9,132 nucleotides of DNA from JBIICS01 sp044238735 (GTDB lineage Bacteria; Bacteroidota; Bacteroidia; UBA4408), in assembly GCA_044238735.1 (NCBI GenBank), contig JBIICS010000113.1, positions 1-9,132 of the forward strand, read 5' to 3'. Under the pieces are notes generated by a model that did not search any database, was not told the DNA's origin, and saw nothing but the letters and a program-made list of their open reading frames with translations. Positions 1 to 7,556 of the stretch are shown piece by piece; position 1 is the first letter of the stretch, and every line of letters starts with the position of its first letter. Made by a program: the position numbers and the translations under genes.

Positions 1-185
1 ATAATTTAAAACTATCCGAAAAAAGAGCTCAAGCAGTAGTAGATTATTTAATTAGTCGCGGTATTTCATTCAACCGCCTTGCCGCTAAAGGTTTTGGTGA
101 AAGCATGCCATTAGTAAGAAATGCCTCAGATGAAAAAGGCCATCAGAAAAACAGAAGAACAACATTTAAAGCCAGTAATTTATGA
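1..185 (+). CDS. OmpA-family peptidoglycan-binding protein, C-terminal fragment (5' end outside window)
   Basis: Reading from base 3 gives 60 residues ending in a TGA at 183-185; no start lies inside the window, so this is the tail of a longer gene. The residues LSEKRAQAVVDYLISRGI followed by RLAAKGFGES and a late NRRTTF match the end of the OmpA-like C-terminal domain, in which the NRR arginine contacts diaminopimelate in peptidoglycan. The domain anchors outer-membrane or periplasmic proteins to the cell wall. In Bacteroidota, OmpA proteins (often with TPR and PD40 propeller repeats) commonly precede PorP/SprF genes, as seen here, which suggests a PorE-like or similar T9SS-linked role; the N-terminal domains needed to prove this are not visible. 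Its stop overlaps the next start in an ATGA, so the two genes are likely co-translated. Confidence 0.9.
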   Translation, partial: NLKLSEKRAQAVVDYLISRGISFNRLAAKGFGESMPLVRNASDEKGHQKNRRTTFKASNL

Positions 186-1099
186 AGAAATTATTTTTAA
201 CCGGAATAATAATGATTATTATCAAAGGATTTTTGATAGCTCAAAACGACCTTCATTTTAGTCATTATATGTTCAACACGGTATATTACAACCCAGCTGC
301 AGCCGGAACTACCTCAAATCTGGAAGCTAACTTAACTGCCAGAAAACAATGGGTTGGATTTAACGGAGCGCCAACACTTGGTTTTCTTAATGTTCACTCC
401 TATTTACACAAGGTTAAAGGAGGTGTTGGTCTATCGATGGTGAATGACAAATTAGGATTTCAAAATATAACAGGTCTTAAAGCTATGTATGCTTATCATT
501 TACACATAAATGAACAGCATGTTTTAAGCGCTGGTATAAGTATGGGAATATTATATAATACAGTTGATGTTTCTAAATTCATATTAGATAATCCAGGTGA
601 TAACCTCGCTAATAATGTACCAAAAAGTAAAACTGTTTTTGATCCAAATTTTGGAATTGAATACAATAATAAATTTGTTTCGGTCGGAATTTCTTCTTCA
701 CATATACTAAGAAGTACAGATAATGCCACAATATTTAATATGCCTAGGCACTATTTTATTTACATCTTGGGGCAATATAAAATTAATAACGACTGGAAAC
801 TACTTCCTTCCCTATTAACAAAAAGCACCAGCTTTATATCACAGATAGAAATTAGCGGATTGGCACAATACAAAAGAATCTTTTACTTTGGGTCTACATA
901 TCGCAGAAGCGAAGCTGTTACTGCTTTATTGGGTTACTACATAAATGAAAATTTTAGAGTTGGTTATGCTTATGATTTTACGGGGATTTCGAAATTTAGA
1001 TCATATAGTTCTGGAACACATGAGATAATGATTAGCTACACCAGCAAAAGCTTTGATCATAAACGTTATCACATAAAAACTCCACGCTTTTTTAACTAA
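182..1099 (+). CDS. PorP/SprF family type IX secretion system outer-membrane protein
   Basis: This 305-residue protein has a signal peptide (MKK, then a hydrophobic run, likely cut near A20|Q21). The mature start carries the family hallmark HYMFNTVYYNPAAAG, followed by alternating beta-strand patterns, a RKQWVGFNGAP segment near residues 54-64 and a late GYYINENFRVGYAYDF strand pair. Length and pattern fit the PorP/SprF family of beta-barrel proteins, which in Porphyromonas and Flavobacterium are needed for T9SS secretion or surface attachment of particular cargo such as SprB. Several paralogues per genome are usual, so no exact symbol is given. The ATG at 182 overlaps the stop of the upstream OmpA gene by 4 bases, supporting both the start and translational coupling. 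No Shine-Dalgarno sequence is seen. Its dedicated cargo, if any, is probably upstream of the window. Confidence 0.93.
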   Translation: MKKLFLTGIIMIIIKGFLIAQNDLHFSHYMFNTVYYNPAAAGTTSNLEANLTARKQWVGFNGAPTLGFLNVHSYLHKVKGGVGLSMVNDKLGFQNITGLKAMYAYHLHINEQHVLSAGISMGILYNTVDVSKFILDNPGDNLANNVPKSKTVFDPNFGIEYNNKFVSVGISSSHILRSTDNATIFNMPRHYFIYILGQYKINNDWKLLPSLLTKSTSFISQIEISGLAQYKRIFYFGSTYRRSEAVTALLGYYINENFRVGYAYDFTGISKFRSYSSGTHEIMISYTSKSFDHKRYHIKTPRFFN

Positions 1100-1205
1100 T
1101 GATAAATTTATTTTACATGTATAATCTAAGATAAAAAAGGGGGATGGCACCTCAAAAATTAAACAATGCTTTTCGTTTTTTTGGTTAAACAGATAATATA
1201 TTTCT

Positions 1206-4160
1206 ATGATAAAATTGATTCTACTCTTTATAACGGCCTTCTTAATCAAAACTGCTCCGGCTCAAAATAATTTTAAAAGCATTCATCAGGAAGAAAATGA
1301 GTATCATCAATCGTTACAACTTAGCTATGAGGATTATGTAAAATTAAACAGTAAGAACTCCATAAAAGCGCCTCTAAAAAACAATAATTGTAATTTAAAA
1401 AAAGTTGTTTACGGCTGGCACCCTTATTGGGTAAATGGCTCAGAAAGCAGTTATCAGTGGGATAAGTTAAGCCATCTCTCTTACTTTTCTTATGAAGTGG
1501 ATCCCAATACTGGAAACGCAATAACAACTCGCAACTGGAGCACTGCAGCAGTTGTAAACACTGCAATAGCCAATGGGGTAAAGGTTACACTTTGCGTTAC
1601 ACTTTTTGATAATCATACTCCCTTTTTAAGTAGCACTTCAGCTCAACAAACACTCATCAACAATTTAATTTCTTTAGTGAGAGCTCGAAATGCGCATGGT
1701 GTTAATATAGATTTTGAAGGAATGAGTTCCAGCCATACGGTTCCCTTTGCTAGTTTTATGAATAACCTTGCCGATGCATTTCATGCTCAAATACCGGGAT
1801 CAGATGTAAGTACCATATTATATGCAGTTGATTGGAATAATGCCATTGACGTAAATGCTATGAAAAACAAAGTAGACAAGTTTATCATTATGGGTTACGA
1901 CTATTATTACAGTGGAAGTGCTACTGCAGGACCTAATGATCCTCTGTACCATTTTGGCAATACCTACAATTATACACTTTCCAAATCTGTTACAAATTAT
2001 TTAGACAAAGGTTGCCCGCCTCAAAAACTAATACTGGGTCTTCCCTATTACGGCCGCGAATATGGCACGGTATCTTCATCTATTCCTTCAAATGTAAATA
2101 ATTCGCCTAATTCAGCCTCCAGAACCTATTCGGTTTTACGCGCAAATACCAGTGGCAATTACTCAAGCACAAATGCAAGGTGGGATAATGAATCTTATAC
2201 ACCTTATTATGTGTTTAACAATGGAACCGAGTGGCGTCAGTGTTTTTATAACGATGCATACACCATGAATAGAAAATTGCAATTTATTAATCAGCGTGGC
2301 TTAGGTGGAATGGGAATTTGGGCATTAAGTTACGATAATGGATATAATGATTATTGGAATGCTATTCAGAACAACTTAACAGATTGCTATGTTGCGTCCT
2401 GCAATGATAGTATTTTTGACATGGGTGGACCTAAAAAAAATTATTACGATAAAGAAAATTACACCTACACAATATCCCCTCCCGGAGCAACTAGCCTAAA
2501 TGTAAATTTTAAGGAATTTAATACAGAAGCAAATTTTGATACCCTTTGGTTATTCGATGGTCCTAATATAAATTCAAACTTAATTGGTGCGTATACTGGT
2601 ATCAATAGCCCTGGAACATTTACTACAACACAAGGCTCTTTAACAGTAAAGTTTAAATCAGATGGAGCAACTAATAAAAGCGGCTTTAAAGCCTATTACA
2701 ATTGTTCTATAGATAATATACCACCCACCACAACTATCAGTACTACCGGAGGTAATTGGAAGACAGCTTCGTTTATTGCTAACTTTAATGATAATGATGG
2801 GCAGACCGGAATTGAAAAAAGATTTTATAATATTTCCGACTATAATGGCAATGAGTGGAGAGCAAATAATACTTGCGGATTTTATACAGATGAATTTAAT
2901 ACATCATTAAACAATGAATGGACTAGTGTAAGTGGTAACTGGCAAAACGTTAATGGATATTTACAACAAAATGATATCAATATTACAAACACTAATGTCT
3001 ATAGTCCGCTTACCCAGAATTTAAGCAATCGCTACCTCTATCATTGGAAAGGTAGGATAAGAGGAAGCGGAACCAACAAAAGAGCCGGCTTCCATTTCTT
3101 TTGCGATAATCCAAGCCTTAGTAACAGAGGAAACAGTTATTTTGTTTGGTTTAGAGAAAACGACAATAAACTTCAGTTATATAAAGTTTTAAACGATACA
3201 TTTAACTTGTCAAAAGAAGAAATATTCTTAATGGATACTACTACCTGGTACGACTTTAAAGTAAGTTACGATAGAATTACAGGAGACATCAAAGTATATA
3301 TAAATGATACCTTAAAACTCGAATGGAACGATACAAATCCACTTTTAAATGGTAATTATATTTCATTTAGAAACGGAAATTGTATTTATGAGGTGGATAA
3401 TTTTTATGTATACAGGTCAAGGCTAGCTAGCCTAAACGTTACCTTAGGAACAGGAAACCAATCTGATGACATTAGATTTCAAAACCCTCAACCAAATATA
3501 AAATCGGGCATCATCCGATCTATTGTTGCTGATAATGTTAGTTTATTATCCTCGGTAAAAATTGACACTCTTAACATAGATTGGACCCCGCCCAATGCTC
3601 CTTTAAATGTAAATGACAGTATTAGTGATATAGATTTTACCAGTGATAGTACCATCCTATCGGGTATTTACAGCTCAGTAAAGGACCCTAATTCGGGGAT
3701 ATTAAAATATGAATACTCCATCGGAACAATTAATCCCGGGAATACAAATATTCTTAACTGGAAAAATAATAATTTAGATACCAGCTATCAATTAATTAAT
3801 GCTGGCATGCAACCCAATTTAATTTATTATGTTAATGTAAAAGCTACTAACCATGCAGGATTAACTTCAGCTGTAAAAAGTAGCGATGGCATAACATACA
3901 TTCCCGCTGTGATAACCAGTACTGAGGGTATAACAATTCAACAAAAAATAAAAATATACCCCGTTCCCTTTAATAAGCAAATAACTATTGATGGATTAAA
4001 CGTTATAAAAGCCCATTTGTATGATTGTAATGGAAAAGAATTAGGGGTAACTCAACATTTAAATACCATTTATCTAAATGATGAATTACCAAAGGGTATT
4101 TATTTTATGAAAATTATAGATACCAAGGAAAAAATACACCTTCTAAAAATTTCAAATTAA
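1206..4160 (+). CDS. Secreted multidomain glycoside hydrolase family 18 protein with T9SS type A sorting domain
   Basis: This 984-residue protein begins with a signal peptide (cut near A19|Q20). A GH18 barrel spans about 66-390: VVYGWHPYW strand 1 (67-75), catalytic HGVNIDFE with D169 and proton-donor E171, MGYDYY (229-234), LGLPYYGREY (277-286) and GMGIWALSYD with W372. The DxE pair and the M-x-Y-D motif are intact, so hydrolysis of beta-1,4-linked GlcNAc polymers is plausible. The GVNIDFE form resembles SleL/YaaH-type muropeptide glucosaminidases as much as chitinases, so chitin versus peptidoglycan is open. A CUB-like domain lies between C399 and C500, an Ig-like domain at about 504-793 seems interrupted by a ConA/LamG-like beta-sandwich at about 560-739, and an FN3-like domain covers about 795-905. 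The tail (about 915-984, with IKIYPVPF and LPKGIYFMKI) is a type A T9SS sorting domain. The gene has its own 106-base upstream gap. Confidence 0.93.
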   Translation: MIKLILLFITAFLIKTAPAQNNFKSIHQEENEYHQSLQLSYEDYVKLNSKNSIKAPLKNNNCNLKKVVYGWHPYWVNGSESSYQWDKLSHLSYFSYEVDPNTGNAITTRNWSTAAVVNTAIANGVKVTLCVTLFDNHTPFLSSTSAQQTLINNLISLVRARNAHGVNIDFEGMSSSHTVPFASFMNNLADAFHAQIPGSDVSTILYAVDWNNAIDVNAMKNKVDKFIIMGYDYYYSGSATAGPNDPLYHFGNTYNYTLSKSVTNYLDKGCPPQKLILGLPYYGREYGTVSSSIPSNVNNSPNSASRTYSVLRANTSGNYSSTNARWDNESYTPYYVFNNGTEWRQCFYNDAYTMNRKLQFINQRGLGGMGIWALSYDNGYNDYWNAIQNNLTDCYVASCNDSIFDMGGPKKNYYDKENYTYTISPPGATSLNVNFKEFNTEANFDTLWLFDGPNINSNLIGAYTGINSPGTFTTTQGSLTVKFKSDGATNKSGFKAYYNCSIDNIPPTTTISTTGGNWKTASFIANFNDNDGQTGIEKRFYNISDYNGNEWRANNTCGFYTDEFNTSLNNEWTSVSGNWQNVNGYLQQNDINITNTNVYSPLTQNLSNRYLYHWKGRIRGSGTNKRAGFHFFCDNPSLSNRGNSYFVWFRENDNKLQLYKVLNDTFNLSKEEIFLMDTTTWYDFKVSYDRITGDIKVYINDTLKLEWNDTNPLLNGNYISFRNGNCIYEVDNFYVYRSRLASLNVTLGTGNQSDDIRFQNPQPNIKSGIIRSIVADNVSLLSSVKIDTLNIDWTPPNAPLNVNDSISDIDFTSDSTILSGIYSSVKDPNSGILKYEYSIGTINPGNTNILNWKNNNLDTSYQLINAGMQPNLIYYVNVKATNHAGLTSAVKSSDGITYIPAVITSTEGITIQQKIKIYPVPFNKQITIDGLNVIKAHLYDCNGKELGVTQHLNTIYLNDELPKGIYFMKIIDTKEKIHLLKISN

Positions 4161-4182
4161 TTAAAAAAGAAAAATGCCATTA

Positions 4183-4190
4183 TAAATTTG
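4183..4190 (+). promoter_or_regulatory. Candidate Bacteroidota -7 promoter element (TAAATTTG)
   Basis: TAAATTTG matches the Bacteroidota -7 consensus TAnnTTTG exactly. It lies in the 86-base gap between the GH18 gene and the small secreted-protein gene, 56 bases before that gene's ATG, which leaves room for a short leader. No TTG-type -33 element is visible at the expected distance upstream, so this is a partial match in AT-rich DNA and could be chance. Confidence 0.4.
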
Positions 4191-4246
4191 AAAAGATCTA
4201 TTTTTAGAAAAAATTTATTCTTCAACTTAATCAAAGAATTTTTAAA

Positions 4247-4462
4247 ATGAAAAATTATTTATACATGCTTGCGTGCTTAATTTTATTGTCTCGAATTTCA
4301 TTTGCTCAAGAAAAAAAAGAAAGTAAAAAAGAAACACCGGCATCAAATGAGCGAATTAAATCGAATGTTGGATCAAACAAATCAGAAAATAATGAATCCA
4401 ACAATCCAAAATCCTCTGAAACAAAAAGAAGAACTGAAAAAGAACCCAAAAAACCTAACTAA
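4247..4462 (+). CDS. Small secreted, highly charged low-complexity protein of unknown function
   Basis: This 71-residue protein opens with a convincing signal peptide (MKN, a hydrophobic stretch YLYMLACLILLSRI, then SFA|QEKK, cut near residue 20). The remaining 50 or so residues are almost entirely K, E, S, N, P, T and R with no hydrophobic core, so the mature part is probably disordered and basic overall. There is a cysteine at residue 10, but it lies inside the hydrophobic stretch and is not a lipobox. A candidate -7 promoter element lies 56 bases upstream, and the gene ends 17 bases from the convergent ligA stop. I recognise no family. The signal peptide and promoter argue for a real gene; the biased composition and short length argue for caution. 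An overlapping frame here is also open but is judged to be an A-rich artefact. Confidence 0.65.
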   Translation: MKNYLYMLACLILLSRISFAQEKKESKKETPASNERIKSNVGSNKSENNESNNPKSSETKRRTEKEPKKPN

Positions 4463-4479
4463 ACTATGTTGTCTTAATT

Positions 4480-6495
4480 TCAGGATATCATTTTTATAAA
4501 TTCATCTTCAGAAATAATTTTAACAGCTAGCTTCTCTGCTTTCTTAAGTTTTTCGGGACCCATTTTATCCCCCGCTAGTAAAAAATTTGTTTTTCCCGAA
4601 ATAGAGCCACTTATTTTTCCTCCGTTTTTTTCTATTTCTTCTTTAATTCCATCTCTGGAAAAAGTATTAAAAACACCTGATACTACAAAGATATAGCCAT
4701 CAAGTTTATTAGAAACTTTTGTTTCCAACAAATCACACTCAAATTGCAAACCAGCCTTTTTGAGCCGTTCGATTAATAGTATGTTTTCTTTATTTCTAAA
4801 AAAATAATAAACTGTCTCCGCAATTTTAGCCCCTATTTCTTCGGCTTCGAGCAGTTCTTCTTTATTGGCCCCAATTATACTATCAATATTATTAAAATGC
4901 TTGGCCAGTTTTTTAGCAACTGTTTCACCAACATATCGAATACCAATGGCATAAAGTACTCTTTCAAAGGGTACCTTTTTAGATTCTTCTATACCATCCA
5001 ATAAATTAAGTGCCGACTTTTCTGCCCATCGTTCCAGACTCATTAATTTACTTTTATTAAGATCGTATAGATCAGCTATATTTTTAACAAGACCTTTTTC
5101 TACAAATAAGGCAGCACTCTCTTCACCCATGCCATCAATATTCATTGCTTTTCTGGAAGCAAAATGACTTATTTTACCAATTAATTGAGGTTTACAGTTA
5201 TGTTCATTTAAGCAATAATGCTGTGCCTCGTCATCTTTACGCGCCAATTCACTTCCGCACTCAGGACAATTTAAAATAAAATTAGTCTTAATTGAATTTA
5301 CAGGTCTTTTAGCCAGATTAACCGAAATAATCTTAGGAATTATCTCGCCCCCCTTTTCAATTAATACCGTATCCCCTACCCTAACATCCAATTTTTCTAT
5401 TATATCGGCATTATGCAAAGACGCCCGCTTAACCGTTGTTCCAGCAAGTAAAACCGGGACTAGGTTAGCTACGGGAGTTATAGCTCCAGTTCTACCAACC
5501 TGATACGATATACTTTCGAGGAGCGTTTCGGCTTGTTGAGCTTTATATTTGTAGGCTATGGCCCAACGGGGAGACTTAGCGGTAAAACCTAATTGTTTTT
5601 GCTGAGTAAAGCTATTCACTTTAATTACAATACCATCAGTATCAAAACCTAAATTAAATCGTTCCGAATTCCACTTCTCAATAAAATCTAGAACTTCCTC
5701 TATATTCTTACACAAACCAGAATAAGGAGGCACTTTAAATCCCCATTTTTTTGCGGCCTCCAAGCTTTCCCAATGATTATTAAACTCGAGATTTTCACCA
5801 ATTACAAAGTACAATAAACACTCTAAACCACGTTTAGCTACTACAGAAGAATCTTGCAATTTAAGTGTTCCTGCTGCTGTATTTCTGGGGTTAGCAAATG
5901 TTTTATCACCAAGTTCCTCCATTTCTGCATTTAACTTTTTAAAGGCATCATGAGGGAAAACAACTTCACCTCTAATCTCAAAATCATTTGGATAATTACC
6001 ATTAAGTTTTAAAGGAATACTTTTTAACGTTTTTAGATTTGCTGTTATATCATCCCCCTGAACTCCATCACCCCGTGTTAAACCCTGTACAAAAATTCCG
6101 TTTCGGTATGTTAAACCAATTGCAACACCATCATACTTAAGCTCGCATACATATTCAAAATCAACACCTATGGCTTTTTTTATACGTTCATCAAAATCTC
6201 TAAGTTCATCAGCACTGTATGTATTACCAAGAGAAAGCATTGGAAAACGATGTTTAACCGTTTTAAACTCTTTAGTTACAGTACCTCCAACCCTTTGTGA
6301 GGGAGAATCTATAGTTAAGAACTGAGGGTATTGTTTCTCTAACTCAATTAATTGATTTAACAACGCATCAAACTCAAAATCACTTATTACTGGTTTAGCA
6401 TCCTGATAATAGAGCTGGTTATGTCTTTCAATTTCCTGCTTAAGTTTCTCAATTTTATCAAATATCACATGTTCGGTCTGCGAAAATAAATCCAT
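4480..6495 (-). CDS. ligA: NAD-dependent DNA ligase LigA
   Basis: This 671-residue protein is full length for the family. It seals single-strand nicks in duplex DNA using NAD+, joining Okazaki fragments and completing repair. All domains are visible: the N-terminal Ia helices that bind the NMN half (about 1-65, with YY at 29-30), and the adenylation domain with K120 in KYDG, E177 in RGEV, DGIVIKVN (287-294) and KSPRWAIAYK (307-316). The OB fold follows with VGRTGAITPVA (333-343), then a zinc finger with C410, C413, C428 and C434, helix-hairpin-helix repeats (about 445-570) and a C-terminal BRCT domain (about 597-671). No key residue is missing. The ATG sits one base after the stop of the upstream gene (TAA-G-ATG), suggesting coupled translation. 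No Shine-Dalgarno sequence is evident. Confidence 0.98.
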   Translation of the reverse strand: MDLFSQTEHVIFDKIEKLKQEIERHNQLYYQDAKPVISDFEFDALLNQLIELEKQYPQFLTIDSPSQRVGGTVTKEFKTVKHRFPMLSLGNTYSADELRDFDERIKKAIGVDFEYVCELKYDGVAIGLTYRNGIFVQGLTRGDGVQGDDITANLKTLKSIPLKLNGNYPNDFEIRGEVVFPHDAFKKLNAEMEELGDKTFANPRNTAAGTLKLQDSSVVAKRGLECLLYFVIGENLEFNNHWESLEAAKKWGFKVPPYSGLCKNIEEVLDFIEKWNSERFNLGFDTDGIVIKVNSFTQQKQLGFTAKSPRWAIAYKYKAQQAETLLESISYQVGRTGAITPVANLVPVLLAGTTVKRASLHNADIIEKLDVRVGDTVLIEKGGEIIPKIISVNLAKRPVNSIKTNFILNCPECGSELARKDDEAQHYCLNEHNCKPQLIGKISHFASRKAMNIDGMGEESAALFVEKGLVKNIADLYDLNKSKLMSLERWAEKSALNLLDGIEESKKVPFERVLYAIGIRYVGETVAKKLAKHFNNIDSIIGANKEELLEAEEIGAKIAETVYYFFRNKENILLIERLKKAGLQFECDLLETKVSNKLDGYIFVVSGVFNTFSRDGIKEEIEKNGGKISGSISGKTNFLLAGDKMGPEKLKKAEKLAVKIISEDEFIKMIS

Positions 6496-6496
6496 C

Positions 6497-7474
6497 TTAA
6501 TTATTCTTATAATAATTTGTTAAACGTTCGGTAGCCTTATTTTTAAAATATATTTTTTGATTATCGGTAAGTGTATTATTAGTATTAAGCAAAAGATAAA
6601 TCTTAGTCATTACCTTCAAGGCTTCATCCTTTTGATTATTTGAAATTAAACAATCAAAATATTGATACCAATATAAAACATTAGTGGGATAACAAATACA
6701 AAGCGATTTTATATAAGGTATGGCGCGAGAATAATTATGTTCTACTTCCTGATAAATTTTAACCAGAAAATAATTACTCTCCGTTTTTATGATATTATCC
6801 CCAGTAAAAGCACCTCTTTCAAGAACCGCAAGTCCATGAGCCATTCCCGCTTCTTTTACATTTCTGAAATAAGGTTTAGTAAAAGAGTACTTAATTGAAG
6901 CGTATTCTGAAAAATAATAAAGTAAACCCGAAGTAATTATAAATTTTTCATTCGTTTTTTCTTTACCTAAAGATTTAACAACATAAGAAATCATATAATC
7001 AACGCTATAGATACCTTTGAAATAATTTCCCTCCATTAAATTTAATCTGCTTTTTAAAGCCTGCGCCGTTATTAAACAATAAAGATCCTGATCACTTAAT
7101 AAATCTTTATTTTTTAAACTCTTAATTACCTCGTTTAATAATTTCTGAAAATCATTTTTAAGTGCATGATTATTTTCCTCTCCGCTCATTAGTAACCACC
7201 AGAAATAATTAGCCCTAATCATCTTTTTCCAATTAAGACTCATATTATCAGGTAAAATTTTAATTAAAGAATCAGACGATCTGAAATTATAATGATAAAT
7301 TTCAGAAAATATTTTTTGTGTTTGATTATCAAATCCCCTTTGATTTTTACTTTCATCCTCGCATTTAAAGGCAAATAAAAAAGTTGCGAAAACCCCCAAT
7401 AATAAAATTATAACGCTTTGGGTTAATTTGTTAAAAATGGGGGCCAGCACTCCTAATAAAATTCTCAATTGCAA
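6497..7474 (-). CDS. Exported or membrane-anchored TPR-like protein of unknown function
   Basis: The frame encodes up to 325 residues. Near the N-terminus a hydrophobic segment (about 20-36, preceded by NK) looks like a signal peptide or membrane anchor, ending in FAFKC, where C38 lacks a normal lipobox because K precedes it. The rest is helical. The pattern ITSGLLYYFSEYA (about 180-192), a GLAVLERGAFTGD stretch and NYFLVKIYQEVEHNYSRAIPYIKSLCICYP followed by a second helix pair fits a solenoid of TPR-like repeats known from many uncharacterised Bacteroidota proteins. Such proteins usually mediate protein contacts; no partner or function can be named. No ATG occurs before residue 78, so the start must be a TTG (7474 or 7468), a GTG (7450) or another rare codon; the hydrophobic segment would be lost if translation began at M78. 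Its stop is one base before ligA. An 82-base gap separates it from the upstream DUF218 gene. Confidence 0.8.
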   Translation of the reverse strand: MQLRILLGVLAPIFNKLTQSVIILLLGVFATFLFAFKCEDESKNQRGFDNQTQKIFSEIYHYNFRSSDSLIKILPDNMSLNWKKMIRANYFWWLLMSGEENNHALKNDFQKLLNEVIKSLKNKDLLSDQDLYCLITAQALKSRLNLMEGNYFKGIYSVDYMISYVVKSLGKEKTNEKFIITSGLLYYFSEYASIKYSFTKPYFRNVKEAGMAHGLAVLERGAFTGDNIIKTESNYFLVKIYQEVEHNYSRAIPYIKSLCICYPTNVLYWYQYFDCLISNNQKDEALKVMTKIYLLLNTNNTLTDNQKIYFKNKATERLTNYYKNN

Positions 7475-7556
7475 TACTTTTACAATAAATAATTAAACAA
7501 AAATGAAAACAACTAACAACATCGAAGTAAAGTTATTTACTACCAAAATATTTTAA

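Noticed and set aside
496..729. Open frame of 77 codons on the - strand inside the PorP-like gene
   Set aside because: It is entirely antisense to a clear family member, with no conserved motif or start signal.
1100..1205. Possible promoter (TAAATTTA) or terminator in the gap before the GH18 gene
   Set aside because: The best -7 match has a wrong last base and no -33 partner, and the A-run and T-run near 1155-1182 do not pair into a stable stem with G-C pairs. Nothing firm is visible.
1001..1249. Open frame of 82 codons on the - strand across the gap after the PorP-like gene
   Set aside because: It overlaps the ends of two well-supported genes on the other strand, has no recognisable family features, and depends on AT-rich DNA lacking stops.
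1321..1566. Open frame of 81 codons on the - strand inside the GH18 gene
   Set aside because: It is antisense to the catalytic domain and its protein shows no domain pattern.
3420..3433. Perfect 14-base palindrome AGGCTAGCTAGCCT
   Set aside because: It lies inside the GH18 coding sequence, does not extend further, and encodes ordinary residues at a domain border; it has no loop or T-run to act as a terminator. Most likely chance.
4463..4479. Terminator between the convergent small gene and ligA
   Set aside because: The 17-base gap has no inverted repeat; if transcription ends here the signal is not recognisable.
4302..4499. Open + strand frame of 65 codons overlapping the small secreted protein
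   Set aside because: It starts at a TTG, is lysine-rich from the A-runs, lacks a signal peptide and runs into the end of ligA; the other frame has a proper ATG and signal peptide.
7475..7556. Possible - strand promoter for the TPR-like gene and ligA
   Set aside because: Several one-mismatch versions of TAnnTTTG occur (for example CATTTTTG), but none has a TTG at the proper distance; in DNA this AT-rich they are expected by chance.
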